A stretch of 64,000 nucleotides of DNA from Bacillus sp. FJAT-26390. GTDB taxonomy: Bacteria; Bacillota; Bacilli; Paenibacillales; Paenibacillaceae. Shown piece after piece: positions 8,014-17,064 of this stretch. The notes beneath the pieces are model-generated. The model made no database searches. It worked only from the letters and a program-made list of their open reading frames with translations, and was not told the DNA's origin. The stretch lies in NCBI RefSeq assembly GCF_001682865.1, contig NZ_MAQX01000011.1:409692-473691 (forward strand). Direction: 5' to 3'. The translations under genes were made by a program, and so were the position numbers. How positions within the stretch are numbered: the stretch's first letter is position 1; each line of letters opens with the position of its first letter.

Positions 8014-9993
8014 TCAACAAGTAAAAATAATCGCCTGATACGGCTGAAGCTTCACCTTATTCGCTGATAGAGCGGCTGATGATAGCTGTCCCTGCCCGAA
8101 ATGGCTATCAATTCCCACCTTCCACGCCGCATCAACATGCTGTAAAGGCGCCAATGACAGCTCCACAGCCTGTTCTCCACACAGATTAAAGCAGCAAATC
8201 AGTCGTTCCTCTTCGTCCATATATCCATACACAACAACATGTTCTGGAGATTCGGCGACAAAAAACTTTTCTGCATCCATCAGATTTCGCTTAAGGCTCT
8301 TGAATTCATGAAGCTCAGATAACAACGGAATCATCGATTCCGACTTTGACCAATCAATTTGCATCCGGTTGAAGAACGCCCGCGGAATGTCAGCTCCATC
8401 TGTATTATCGCCTAATCCGCAATTCAGCGGCAGCTCCTCGTTCATTTCAAATCCAGTCGTAATATATGGAATTGCATTCGGCAAAAACCCATTAAACACA
8501 GCGATCATTCGCGCCAGCGCTACGCCTCCCCTGCTCGTAATACGCGGGGTGTCCGCGGTCTCTGCGCAGGCAAATACATGAATGGCAAGCTGCGGAAGCT
8601 CCCGCAAGTATTCAGTTAAGTTGTCTTTGGTAATGTCAGTCATAATGTTCCAGCCACTGCCGAGCATAATGTTATAGCCCACTGCAGCCGCTTTCTGGTG
8701 ATTGCGATTAAATAGATCCTCGCTAATGAGCAGCGCTTCCGGCTTGATTGATTTTACCACATTAAACATCTCATCAAGCAGCGGAACCGGCAGCACATGC
8801 CCAATATCGATGCGGAAGCCGTCAATGCCGTACGTGTTTAAATTGAAGCGCAGCCCTTCAATGAGCAAATCCCATAATTCACGGTTCGGCTTCTTTGCCG
8901 GGTAATAGTTGCATTTGATCGTATCAAATAATACATAAGGTGCCTGATCCGGTTTAATTAAATGCTCCACAAGCGGATTGTTATCCGCATACAAGCGCAG
9001 GAACGTAATGTCCGTCCATATCGGCTGAACATCATTGATCCAGTCCGAATGAGCAGGGGCCGTCGTAATCCCCATCTCCTCTTCAATTAAATGAAGCAGC
9101 TCCTCGCCTGTCTCTTGGGAACGATGCTTCAACTTCAACCAAAGCTCCTCATTCAGATCATTAGGCGGCAACGAAAATTTCGCTAAAAAAGCTGCCGTTT
9201 CACCACTTCGATACACCGTCTCGAGCTTGTCCGGTTTGCATTCCTCGAAGAAATCAAGCTCAGGAATTGGCGGCGGCGCGAAGCCCTCCAACGCTTCGTT
9301 GTGAATCCAATACACCCACTCAGGATGGTTACGAATCAAATCACTGTTTCTTGCAGTGACTCTAGGAATAAAGTCCACCGTCACTTTAATATCAAGGAGA
9401 TGACATGCTGCTACAAGCGCAGACATTTCATCATTAAGCGTTATTGAAGTCATATCATCCAACAATGGATCATGAAGATTTGGATCGAGTTCGAACATCG
9501 ATTGTACGGCGTACGGTGATCCGATATCACCTTTTAAGTTAATTGTGCTGTACCGTGTCACCGGGAGCATGTACAAAATGTTGACGCCCATTTGCTTGAG
9601 CAGCGGAAGCAGCAGAATCATTTTTAGAAAAGTTCCAGACTCAATGTTTCCGTCATGATCAGTGTCCCAAGCAGTAGAATAACGAACAAGCGAGGAGTAG
9701 ATTACACTTTCATCCAGATTGGTTGCTTCCTCCAAGTGGTAACGATGTGCGTCTCTGCCCAGCTGCTCCAAATGAGCATCCAGAAACGGATAGGCTGCAA
9801 CCAATATTTCACCTTGCTTCATCTCCAAAATATCCGCATAGCCACAAGTGTTCCAGACAGCTGGCAGCCATAACAGCGTTGTGTTTTCACTAATGCGTGA
9901 ACGTATAAATGAAGAAATACGAGCCAGCGGGGACATGTCCTCTAGAACCATTGCTTGTTGCTTGGATGGATGATTATGCAGTTTCGTGTTCAT
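8014..9993 (-). CDS. GH13-family enzyme, maltosyltransferase-like
   Basis: 660 residues, cytosolic, last gene of the NRPS operon. ATG at 9993 has a GGTGA site and overlaps the NRPS 3' end by 20 nt, so translation is coupled. The barrel carries GIDGFRIDIGHVLP (nucleophile Asp near residue 394), LISEDLF (acid/base Glu near 423) and AETADTPR (Asp near 480). The R-I-D-x-G-H-x-L-P form resembles bacterial maltosyltransferases and GlgE-like enzymes rather than hydrolytic amylases, and the third site lacks the usual Asn-His before Asp. I infer glycosyl transfer rather than starch hydrolysis. It could act on the NRPS product or supply its sugar; the donor and acceptor are unknown. Confidence 0.75.
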   Translation of the reverse strand: MNTKLHNHPSKQQAMVLEDMSPLARISSFIRSRISENTTLLWLPAVWNTCGYADILEMKQGEILVAAYPFLDAHLEQLGRDAHRYHLEEATNLDESVIYSSLVRYSTAWDTDHDGNIESGTFLKMILLLPLLKQMGVNILYMLPVTRYSTINLKGDIGSPYAVQSMFELDPNLHDPLLDDMTSITLNDEMSALVAACHLLDIKVTVDFIPRVTARNSDLIRNHPEWVYWIHNEALEGFAPPPIPELDFFEECKPDKLETVYRSGETAAFLAKFSLPPNDLNEELWLKLKHRSQETGEELLHLIEEEMGITTAPAHSDWINDVQPIWTDITFLRLYADNNPLVEHLIKPDQAPYVLFDTIKCNYYPAKKPNRELWDLLIEGLRFNLNTYGIDGFRIDIGHVLPVPLLDEMFNVVKSIKPEALLISEDLFNRNHQKAAAVGYNIMLGSGWNIMTDITKDNLTEYLRELPQLAIHVFACAETADTPRITSRGGVALARMIAVFNGFLPNAIPYITTGFEMNEELPLNCGLGDNTDGADIPRAFFNRMQIDWSKSESMIPLLSELHEFKSLKRNLMDAEKFFVAESPEHVVVYGYMDEEERLICCFNLCGEQAVELSLAPLQHVDAAWKVGIDSHFGQGQLSSAALSANKVKLQPYQAIIFTC

Positions 9994-12900
9994 TTCCACT
10001 TTCACCTTCCCCATCGTAAAAGATAATTTCGGTAAACTCTGTTTGATGATCTGTTGGCTCCCATGTTTTCGAAAATAAACCAACACTAATGACCGGCTCG
10101 CTTATTTTAAATGAACAAACTAGCTCCCAGTCCGCTTCACTTTCATGCTTGACTCGGAAATACAGCTCGTCACCACTTGCTTCGATGCACAATCGATGTT
10201 TTTCTTGCACATCCAATCTTGCAAACAATTCGTAGTTGTCCGTTCTCTCCGGGTAAAATACACCTAGCAGCTTGCGCCGGGCATTGCCAAACATTATTTT
10301 GCTATGATCCTTGAACTTGACGATTAGACCACTATGATAGCATGGGCCGTATTTGTTGCGATTTACCACAGTTGCTTCCATGCGGAATTGCTCCTTCGTC
10401 GGTGTTGCGAGTAGCTGAGGTGCTTCATCCTTCACGATCCACGTATCGTCGATTCGGGCTGTCGTATGAATCATGGTGAGGCTGTCCGCTTGCCATACTC
10501 CGTTTTGTGCATTCAAATTGAATTCCGCAAAATGACCGATTCCCGCAGAAGCTTCCTCGTTTAACGACCGTTCACGCAAATTAGCTCCTGCCAGCAATTG
10601 CCGAAGTGTATGGAAAAACATCGTCTCCATCTGGGCTATCCGCGTTGCTTCTATTTTAAGGTCTTTCACCTCATACCTGCGATCAGCTACCCGATCAAAT
10701 AGTGCCAGCCGGAATTGTTCCCATTCCTCGCCGATGGCCATGCTGAGCAAGCGTAATTCATCAATACCCGACTGTTCCACCTGCAAAGATTCCATGAAAG
10801 AAAATAATTGATCATAATAGACTGACTTATAGTTAGTCAATGGTATAAGCTTTGTAATTCTGGATGTATCCCTGCGAACCTCGATTTCCTTCAGCATCTC
10901 TTCTTCTAAATAAATGATAAGTGAGCTGTCCTGCGTCCAACGCTCCAGCAGCTCCAAATGCTCACATAATAATGAGCGCTTATCCATTGCTTCTTGCACG
11001 TCAGCCCGTTCTTCCAGCGATAACAAATACGGAATCGAACCTTCTGGGCACCAATGCTGTGCATAAAAGCGGCTCATGCCGACTAATTGCTCCGTCTGAA
11101 TGACGAAGTCCTTATAAACCGGCAGCGCCCCTCCTTCAATATGCATATTGTCCAGCATATAAACAAGGTCACGCTTCGCGTCGTAGCCTTTTATAACAAA
11201 ATAATGCGTATGCGGCTCGCCTAAATAATGATTGGAATAATAAAGCCCATACAAATCCCCGGGAACTAACATCCGCTGCCCGTTCCTCAGCCCTTCCTGC
11301 AATAATGCTCTTAGCTCATTAGCATCGTTGAAGGTGACTTTACTTATATCCAATTGAAAAGCTTCTTTCAGCTTTTTCTCATATAAATCCACAAAATCCG
11401 CATTCGGCTCTTCCTCACGTTCAAACGGACTTTCTTTCCATTTATCTGCAAAAAAGGTCATATAAAAATTGTAGCGGAACAGGAACAGCTCAAAATATCC
11501 GCGTTGAAACGATTCAAACAGTATCGCCATCGGTTTCGTAAAGCAGTTAACCTGCTCCCAGCGATAGGCGTCTCGATTCGTTGTTATCGCGCCATTGATG
11601 GTAATGGCGGAAACTACCTCTTTGTTCACCGAAGTGTCTTGCCATGGCTCGAATACAAAAGCTCCATGCCGCTTTCGCAGCCGTTCCGCTAGTCCGCTCG
11701 CGGTTGGCTCGGCATACATATCCGATGCTTGTACCGGAATTCCGCGATCCTTCATAACAGAAATAACTTTTAATACATGAAGTGAATGCCCGCCAACTTC
11801 AAAGAAGTTGTCGGAATGACTAATATTATGTCCAGCCAAGATGGACAGCCAGCAATTTACAATCGTTCGCTCGAGCGAATATTCGACAGCTGCTGCTCCC
11901 TCATCCGTTTCGTCAGCTTCAGGCAGCGATACAGTCGCATGCGACGTTGTTAAACGCTTAGCTGCTTCTACGGACATTGCCGTTTCTAACTTCACTACTT
12001 GGGTTTTTGATGTTTGCGAATCAGCCATCAAAGCTGCTTGCGCTTGCGATACTCCCGTCGTTTGCTGGTCTGGCAGCGCTTTGCGATCCACTTTGCCATT
12101 TGGAGTAAGCGGCAATTGCTCCAATTGAATATATCGGGAGGGAAGCATATATCCCGGCAAATGTACCGCCAATTGACTTCTTAGCTCAGAAGACTCAAGC
12201 GGTCGATTCACCTTCACATAAGCAATCAACTCCTGAATGCCACTTGGGCTGATCCATACAACGACAGCGGCCATATGAACCGCTTCTAGCATCATCAGGC
12301 AGCTTTCAATCTCACCAAGCTCAATCCGATATCCACGAATTTTGACCTGCTGATCCATCCGGCCCAAATGCTGCAATTGCCCGTTTGGCAGCCATTTCGC
12401 CAGATCGCCTGTTCGGTACAGCTTTTGCCCAGACTCGAACGGATGCGGCACAAACTTCTCATCCGTCAGCTCCGGCCGATTCCAATATCCCCTTGCTAAG
12501 CCATAACCCGAAATACAGAGCTCACCAGCCATGCCGATCGGCAGCAGCTCCTGATGTTCACCTAAAATATAAACGGAGGTATTGGCGATCGGTCGCCCAA
12601 TCGTAATCGCTTCTTCGCTTGTCAACTCCTGCATCGTAGACCAAACGGTCGTTTCTGTTGGTCCGAACATATTAAATAATCTTGCATTTGTAATCTGCGT
12701 CAGCTGCTCACGCAGCACAGCCGGAAATGGTTCTCCGCCGAGCAAAATATAGTTCAAAAGGCCAAGTGCCTCTGCTGCTCCCTCATCCGCAAGCAATAAC
12801 AGCATTCGGGATGGGGTCGTTTGCAGCCATTGTATCCGCTCGTTAACGATTAGCTTATTAAGCAAAGCGCCATCCACTTGCTCAGCCTCGTCTGCAATTA

Positions 12901-14947
12901 CAATTTTCATGCCAAAAGCAAGGGGGGCTAACGTTTCCAATACAAAAATATCAAACGATATCGTCGTCACGCACAGCATGATTGCCCCTTCTTCAAACGG
13001 CAGCTGTTCCTTCATCGCCGCTATGAAATTAATGAGGGAATGATGCTGAATCATTACGCCTTTTGGCTTTCCGGTAGATCCTGACGTATAGATCATATAG
13101 GCCAAATGGTCTGGTGTATTAACAAAAGACAACTGGTCATTATAGCGATCACCGCCGTCTATCGATTCATCCAACGGCTCATCAATAGATACCTCTAGAC
13201 ATTTTATCCCTAGCTCTGCCATTGCCTTTTGCTGGCGAAGCCCTCGCTGAACAAGCATCGTCTGTGCGCCGCTATCCTCCAGCAAATAAGCAATTCGATC
13301 ACGTGGATATGCAGGATCAATCGGCAAATAAGCGCCGCCCGATAGTAAGACGCCATAAATAGCGACGATCATCTCTATTGAACGATTCGCCATTATAGCA
13401 ACGATACGATTAGGACCTGCACCCGACTCGCGCAATTGCCAAGCGATTTGATCCGCTCTTTTATTCAGCTCCGAGTACGTCATCTCTTGATCCTTAAATG
13501 CCAGAGCAATGGCGTCTGGCCTTTGCGCAGCCCCTTCCTTCAACCATTCCACAATTGACTGGTAACGCGGCAGCTCAAGCTTTGTCTCATTGAATGCATA
13601 GAGCTGCTGCCGCCTTTCATCCTCAAGAACAACAGATAAGGAACTTATTCGTTGCTCAGAGTTATTAAGCAATTGCCTTAATAGATGACGCAGCACAGCA
13701 ATCGTTTTCCCAATTGACTCATCTGTAAACAGGCTAGTCTTATATTGGATATCGATGGTATAGTCATTCTCGCCATTCCAATCATTGATGACAAATTGCA
13801 GCGCATTGCCCTGATTACCGCTATATACTTCGCGATGTTTTACAGTCATGCCATCCAGCTCTGTCAACAAAGTTGTATTAAACACGTTAACGGAAACTTG
13901 AAATACTTGCTCCAGACCAATCCTGCGCAGCTCAAGCTGCTGGACAAGCAGATCATAAGGATACTTCTGATGAGAGTGACTCCGCCGAATGATACGATTA
14001 AGTCTCTCAAAAAAAAGAGATACCTGCTCAGTTGCATCCATCTGTACTCGCAATGGCATCGTACTGGTGAATACACCAAATATTTTCTTCTCCAATTTCC
14101 CACTGCGATTAAATACTGGCGTCCCGATGACGAGATCATCCCGCATAAGCGTTCGTTGCAAATAAAGCAGGACAAGCCCCGTCAGCATCGTATTTTCCGT
14201 ACAGCCAAGCTTCTGCGCCAGCTTTCTGAGCGCCCCCGTATCTTCTTCCCCTAATCGGAATGATTGCCTCGCGCCTGCAATGCAGCTGCTGCTGTCCTCT
14301 GGGAACATCGGCTCTGGCAAATGCTGAAGACTTTCTTGCCAAAATAATCGATCACGCTCGGCACGGCTGGAAGCCAAATACGTTTGCTCCTGATGTCGCC
14401 AGCTCAAATATCCGGTAGCCTCTTCATCAAGAACATTCTCACCCTGCAGCAATAGCTGCTCATACCTCTTGCCAATACCATCAATAAATAATTGCAGAGA
14501 CCAGCCATCCCCGATCATATGATGAAACAACGTCAAGAAACCGCAATGCTGCTCACTAATACGGAACATCGTAATTCGAAATAAGCAGCCGTCCATGAGG
14601 GGAATAGGCGTATTCTCCTCACGGTCTAACCATTGCTGCATGGCTTGCTCGGGATCATCTTCTACCGAGAAATCCATAAATGCTGTAACGTCTTCTGCAA
14701 GTCCACTCTGTACGAATTGCTTCAGCTCGCCGTCTTCCTGTACGAATCGAAGCCGAAACGCCTCATGCTGATGGAGAACCAAACGAATCGCATGCTCCAG
14801 CAGCTTAAAATCCACTTCGCCCTCGATCCGGCTTAAACAGCCCACGACATGAATAGGGCTTGCTTCATACCGTTGCTCCACGTAACTAATCCGCTTCTGA
14901 GGATGTGTTAAAGGAACTAGCTGCACCTCATTTAACACAGATTCCAT
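9974..14947 (-). CDS. Single-module NRPS (C-A-PCP) with BtrH-like and ConA-like C-terminus
   Basis: 1657 residues. Condensation domain 1-430 with HHMIGDG at 142-148; adenylation domain about 460-960 with MIYTSGSTGKPKG, FGPTETT, YRTGDL and NGKVDRK; PCP about 1030-1100 with the attachment Ser in GGHSL near 1050. Aligned by eye with GrsA-PheA, the specificity residues read D-I-L-Q-L-G-M-V-W-K, close to the known glycine signature. No thioesterase follows. Instead residues about 1125-1450 resemble the BtrH acyltransferase family, with a candidate Cys in VNCFTKP (near 1135), His in HYFVIKGYD (near 1247) and Asp in MLDNMH. The end (about 1470-1650) looks like a DUF1349/concanavalin-like sugar-binding fold. 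AAGGAGG precedes ATG. I infer that a glycyl thioester is formed and passed to an amine by the BtrH-like domain. Confidence 0.85.
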   Translation of the reverse strand: MESVLNEVQLVPLTHPQKRISYVEQRYEASPIHVVGCLSRIEGEVDFKLLEHAIRLVLHQHEAFRLRFVQEDGELKQFVQSGLAEDVTAFMDFSVEDDPEQAMQQWLDREENTPIPLMDGCLFRITMFRISEQHCGFLTLFHHMIGDGWSLQLFIDGIGKRYEQLLLQGENVLDEEATGYLSWRHQEQTYLASSRAERDRLFWQESLQHLPEPMFPEDSSSCIAGARQSFRLGEEDTGALRKLAQKLGCTENTMLTGLVLLYLQRTLMRDDLVIGTPVFNRSGKLEKKIFGVFTSTMPLRVQMDATEQVSLFFERLNRIIRRSHSHQKYPYDLLVQQLELRRIGLEQVFQVSVNVFNTTLLTELDGMTVKHREVYSGNQGNALQFVINDWNGENDYTIDIQYKTSLFTDESIGKTIAVLRHLLRQLLNNSEQRISSLSVVLEDERRQQLYAFNETKLELPRYQSIVEWLKEGAAQRPDAIALAFKDQEMTYSELNKRADQIAWQLRESGAGPNRIVAIMANRSIEMIVAIYGVLLSGGAYLPIDPAYPRDRIAYLLEDSGAQTMLVQRGLRQQKAMAELGIKCLEVSIDEPLDESIDGGDRYNDQLSFVNTPDHLAYMIYTSGSTGKPKGVMIQHHSLINFIAAMKEQLPFEEGAIMLCVTTISFDIFVLETLAPLAFGMKIVIADEAEQVDGALLNKLIVNERIQWLQTTPSRMLLLLADEGAAEALGLLNYILLGGEPFPAVLREQLTQITNARLFNMFGPTETTVWSTMQELTSEEAITIGRPIANTSVYILGEHQELLPIGMAGELCISGYGLARGYWNRPELTDEKFVPHPFESGQKLYRTGDLAKWLPNGQLQHLGRMDQQVKIRGYRIELGEIESCLMMLEAVHMAAVVVWISPSGIQELIAYVKVNRPLESSELRSQLAVHLPGYMLPSRYIQLEQLPLTPNGKVDRKALPDQQTTGVSQAQAALMADSQTSKTQVVKLETAMSVEAAKRLTTSHATVSLPEADETDEGAAAVEYSLERTIVNCWLSILAGHNISHSDNFFEVGGHSLHVLKVISVMKDRGIPVQASDMYAEPTASGLAERLRKRHGAFVFEPWQDTSVNKEVVSAITINGAITTNRDAYRWEQVNCFTKPMAILFESFQRGYFELFLFRYNFYMTFFADKWKESPFEREEEPNADFVDLYEKKLKEAFQLDISKVTFNDANELRALLQEGLRNGQRMLVPGDLYGLYYSNHYLGEPHTHYFVIKGYDAKRDLVYMLDNMHIEGGALPVYKDFVIQTEQLVGMSRFYAQHWCPEGSIPYLLSLEERADVQEAMDKRSLLCEHLELLERWTQDSSLIIYLEEEMLKEIEVRRDTSRITKLIPLTNYKSVYYDQLFSFMESLQVEQSGIDELRLLSMAIGEEWEQFRLALFDRVADRRYEVKDLKIEATRIAQMETMFFHTLRQLLAGANLRERSLNEEASAGIGHFAEFNLNAQNGVWQADSLTMIHTTARIDDTWIVKDEAPQLLATPTKEQFRMEATVVNRNKYGPCYHSGLIVKFKDHSKIMFGNARRKLLGVFYPERTDNYELFARLDVQEKHRLCIEASGDELYFRVKHESEADWELVCSFKISEPVISVGLFSKTWEPTDHQTEFTEIIFYDGEGESGNEHETA

Positions 14948-14983
14948 ATTTAAGCCCTCCTTTGCGCATCATGTTAGCGACAT

Positions 14984-16354
14984 CTATGCAGATATGCTTT
15001 CCTCACTAGTCGTTAAATTACGTACCCACTTACCTGAGCGGAGCCGCTGCCAGCCAATGACGAACCGAACTAATTCTTCCAATGAGAGGAAAAAATATAC
15101 CCAGAAAATCGGCTGCTTCCATACAACGGACAGCAGTAAGCCAAGCGGTACGCCGACCAGCCACGTAGCGGCCGATTCCATTGCAAAGACGAATTTGCTG
15201 TCTCCTCCACTTTGCAACACGCCTCCAGCCATAATCATATTGGCAACCTTCACCCAAATAAACGCTGCGAACACCCACAAAATATAAACGGAAAGCTGAT
15301 CTGCTTCTGCGGATACCTGGAACAATTTCGTATAAAGCGGCGCAATTAGAGCAATCACCACACCTAATACAAATGCGGCAGCAATACCAAACCGAATAAG
15401 CCGCTTAGCATATTGTTGCGCAATTACAGGTTCGCCAGCTCCGAGCTTATTGCCAACCATAACAGCAGCAGCCCCGCTAATACCGGTCAATAAGCCAATC
15501 ATTAATCCTTGCAACGGGAACGTAATCGTCATCGCTGTCATTTCAACCGTGCCCATGCGGCTGTAAATAATCGCATAAACCGCCTCACTTAAAACCCATA
15601 CCAATTCAGTCAGTACAAGCGGATACATCGTAATGAGAAACTTGTTTGCGAGCGGCTTTGAAATGCTACCCAGCTCTTTAAGTGACGTGCCGCCAGGCAG
15701 ACGATATTTGTAGACGGACCCAATAATAAGCATGCTTTCAACTACACGTGAGATTAAGGTGGCATAAGCCGACCCTGCCAGCCCTAATTTCGGCAAGCCA
15801 AAATGACCAAAGATGAGCAAATAATTCAACACAATATTCAAAATGACCGTAAATAAACTAATATACATAGGAAACTTCACATGCCCTGTACTCCGCAGCA
15901 TTGCAGAGTACAACATCGTCAGCATGGCTGGAACGAAGCTAATTGCAATAATTTGCAAATAAATGCGCCCATCGCTAAGAATGCTGCTATCCTTCGTAAA
16001 CAAGGACAATAACAAGTCTGGTTTGGCAATGATTATTGCCGCGAACACTAGCGATAAAGCGAGACCAATAGCGAGTCCAAGGCCAAGCAGCTGCGAGATG
16101 CTTTTCCGATCCTTGCTGCCCCAATATTGCGCCACATAAATCGAAAGCGCACCAGCAAGGCCAGCTAATACAACCGATACAACGCTGTTAATTTTGCTCG
16201 CAATACCTACCGTTGCAATAGCGGTATCGCCAAGCTGTCCGACCATCACTTGATCCGTCATAAACAGCAATGACATCACTAAGCTTTGAAGCGTAATCGG
16301 AACAGCCAGTTGGAGAAGTGTTTTATAAAAACTTTTATTTTCGACTTTAGCCAT
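14984..16354 (-). CDS. MATE-family efflux transporter
   Basis: 456 residues with twelve membrane segments in two homologous halves, starting LLQLAVPITLQSLVMSLLFMTDQVMVGQLG, a typical MATE opening. MATE proteins export drugs and small cationic metabolites using Na+ or H+ gradients. It lies 36 bp before the NRPS and inside the same minus-strand operon, so export of the NRPS product is the natural guess. Start ATG has GAGG 9 nt upstream. Confidence 0.92.
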   Translation of the reverse strand: MAKVENKSFYKTLLQLAVPITLQSLVMSLLFMTDQVMVGQLGDTAIATVGIASKINSVVSVVLAGLAGALSIYVAQYWGSKDRKSISQLLGLGLAIGLALSLVFAAIIIAKPDLLLSLFTKDSSILSDGRIYLQIIAISFVPAMLTMLYSAMLRSTGHVKFPMYISLFTVILNIVLNYLLIFGHFGLPKLGLAGSAYATLISRVVESMLIIGSVYKYRLPGGTSLKELGSISKPLANKFLITMYPLVLTELVWVLSEAVYAIIYSRMGTVEMTAMTITFPLQGLMIGLLTGISGAAAVMVGNKLGAGEPVIAQQYAKRLIRFGIAAAFVLGVVIALIAPLYTKLFQVSAEADQLSVYILWVFAAFIWVKVANMIMAGGVLQSGGDSKFVFAMESAATWLVGVPLGLLLSVVWKQPIFWVYFFLSLEELVRFVIGWQRLRSGKWVRNLTTSEESISA

Positions 16355-16383
16355 GTCTGTGCCTCTTTCCTAGCAATAACTTA

Positions 16384-17064
16384 TCAGCTTATCCATTCAT
16401 TCGCTGCTTCTGATCTTACATAACGCATTAACGTATAATTTCTTTTAATTTGAATATCTGCTACTTCAAATTTTTTCGTATACGACAAATCATTGTAGCC
16501 TTGGCCGTCTACGAGCGAAATGTTCGAGGCACCGCCGATAATGATTGGAAGCTGCATCAAAATAATTTCATCAACTAAATCAAGATCAAACACATGCCAG
16601 TTCAGCATGCCTCCCCCTTCTACCATCAAATGACGGAATCCATAATTCTTTTCTAGCAAAGGGAATAGTTTTCCGAAATCGACAAGCTCTTGACCGCATA
16701 CGATCACCTCTTTGCCCCGGCTCCGAATCCATTCCTTCTTCTCTTCGTCTGCTCCTTGCTCTGTCGTTATCATAATGGTACGTTCATCGTCCATAAATAT
16801 ATTGCTGTCGAGCGGCAAATCCATCGTTCTTGTCGGCACGAGACGAACCGGATTTTTTCCCGTTTCATAACGATTCGTTAGAAAGGGATTGTCTGTACAA
16901 ATCGTATTTTTGCCGACCATTATCCCGTCCACTTGCCCACGAAAGCGATGAATGAACTCCATATCCTCCTGCGTAAACAATTGAAACAATTCCTTGCTTG
17001 AATACCCGCTTCCGAACGTTAATTTGCCATCAATGGACACTTGGCTGAACACGGTTACTTTCAT
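16384..17064 (-). CDS. RibD C-terminal-type NAD(P)H reductase
   Basis: 227 residues forming a stand-alone RibD C-terminal (dihydrofolate-reductase-like) domain: MKVTVFSQVSIDGKLT at the start, GIMVGKNTICTDNPFLTNR, and the glycine-rich LMVEGGGMLNW before the C-terminus. In riboflavin synthesis this fold reduces the ribosyl group of an aminopyrimidine to a ribityl group; the deaminase half is absent here and no other rib genes are nearby. Together with NRPS and dehydrogenase neighbours it may reduce a sugar imine or carbonyl in a biosynthetic pathway. ATG at 17064 is chosen: GAGGAGG ends 9 nt upstream, and it overlaps the end of the preceding gene (17030), implying coupling. Confidence 0.8.
   Translation of the reverse strand: MKVTVFSQVSIDGKLTFGSGYSSKELFQLFTQEDMEFIHRFRGQVDGIMVGKNTICTDNPFLTNRYETGKNPVRLVPTRTMDLPLDSNIFMDDERTIMITTEQGADEEKKEWIRSRGKEVIVCGQELVDFGKLFPLLEKNYGFRHLMVEGGGMLNWHVFDLDLVDEIILMQLPIIIGGASNISLVDGQGYNDLSYTKKFEVADIQIKRNYTLMRYVRSEAANEWIS

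Noticed and set aside
16384-17064. Riboflavin biosynthesis gene call (ribD)
   Set aside because: Only the reductase domain is present, no deaminase domain, no ribE/ribBA/ribH and no FMN riboswitch nearby; the operon context is secondary metabolism.
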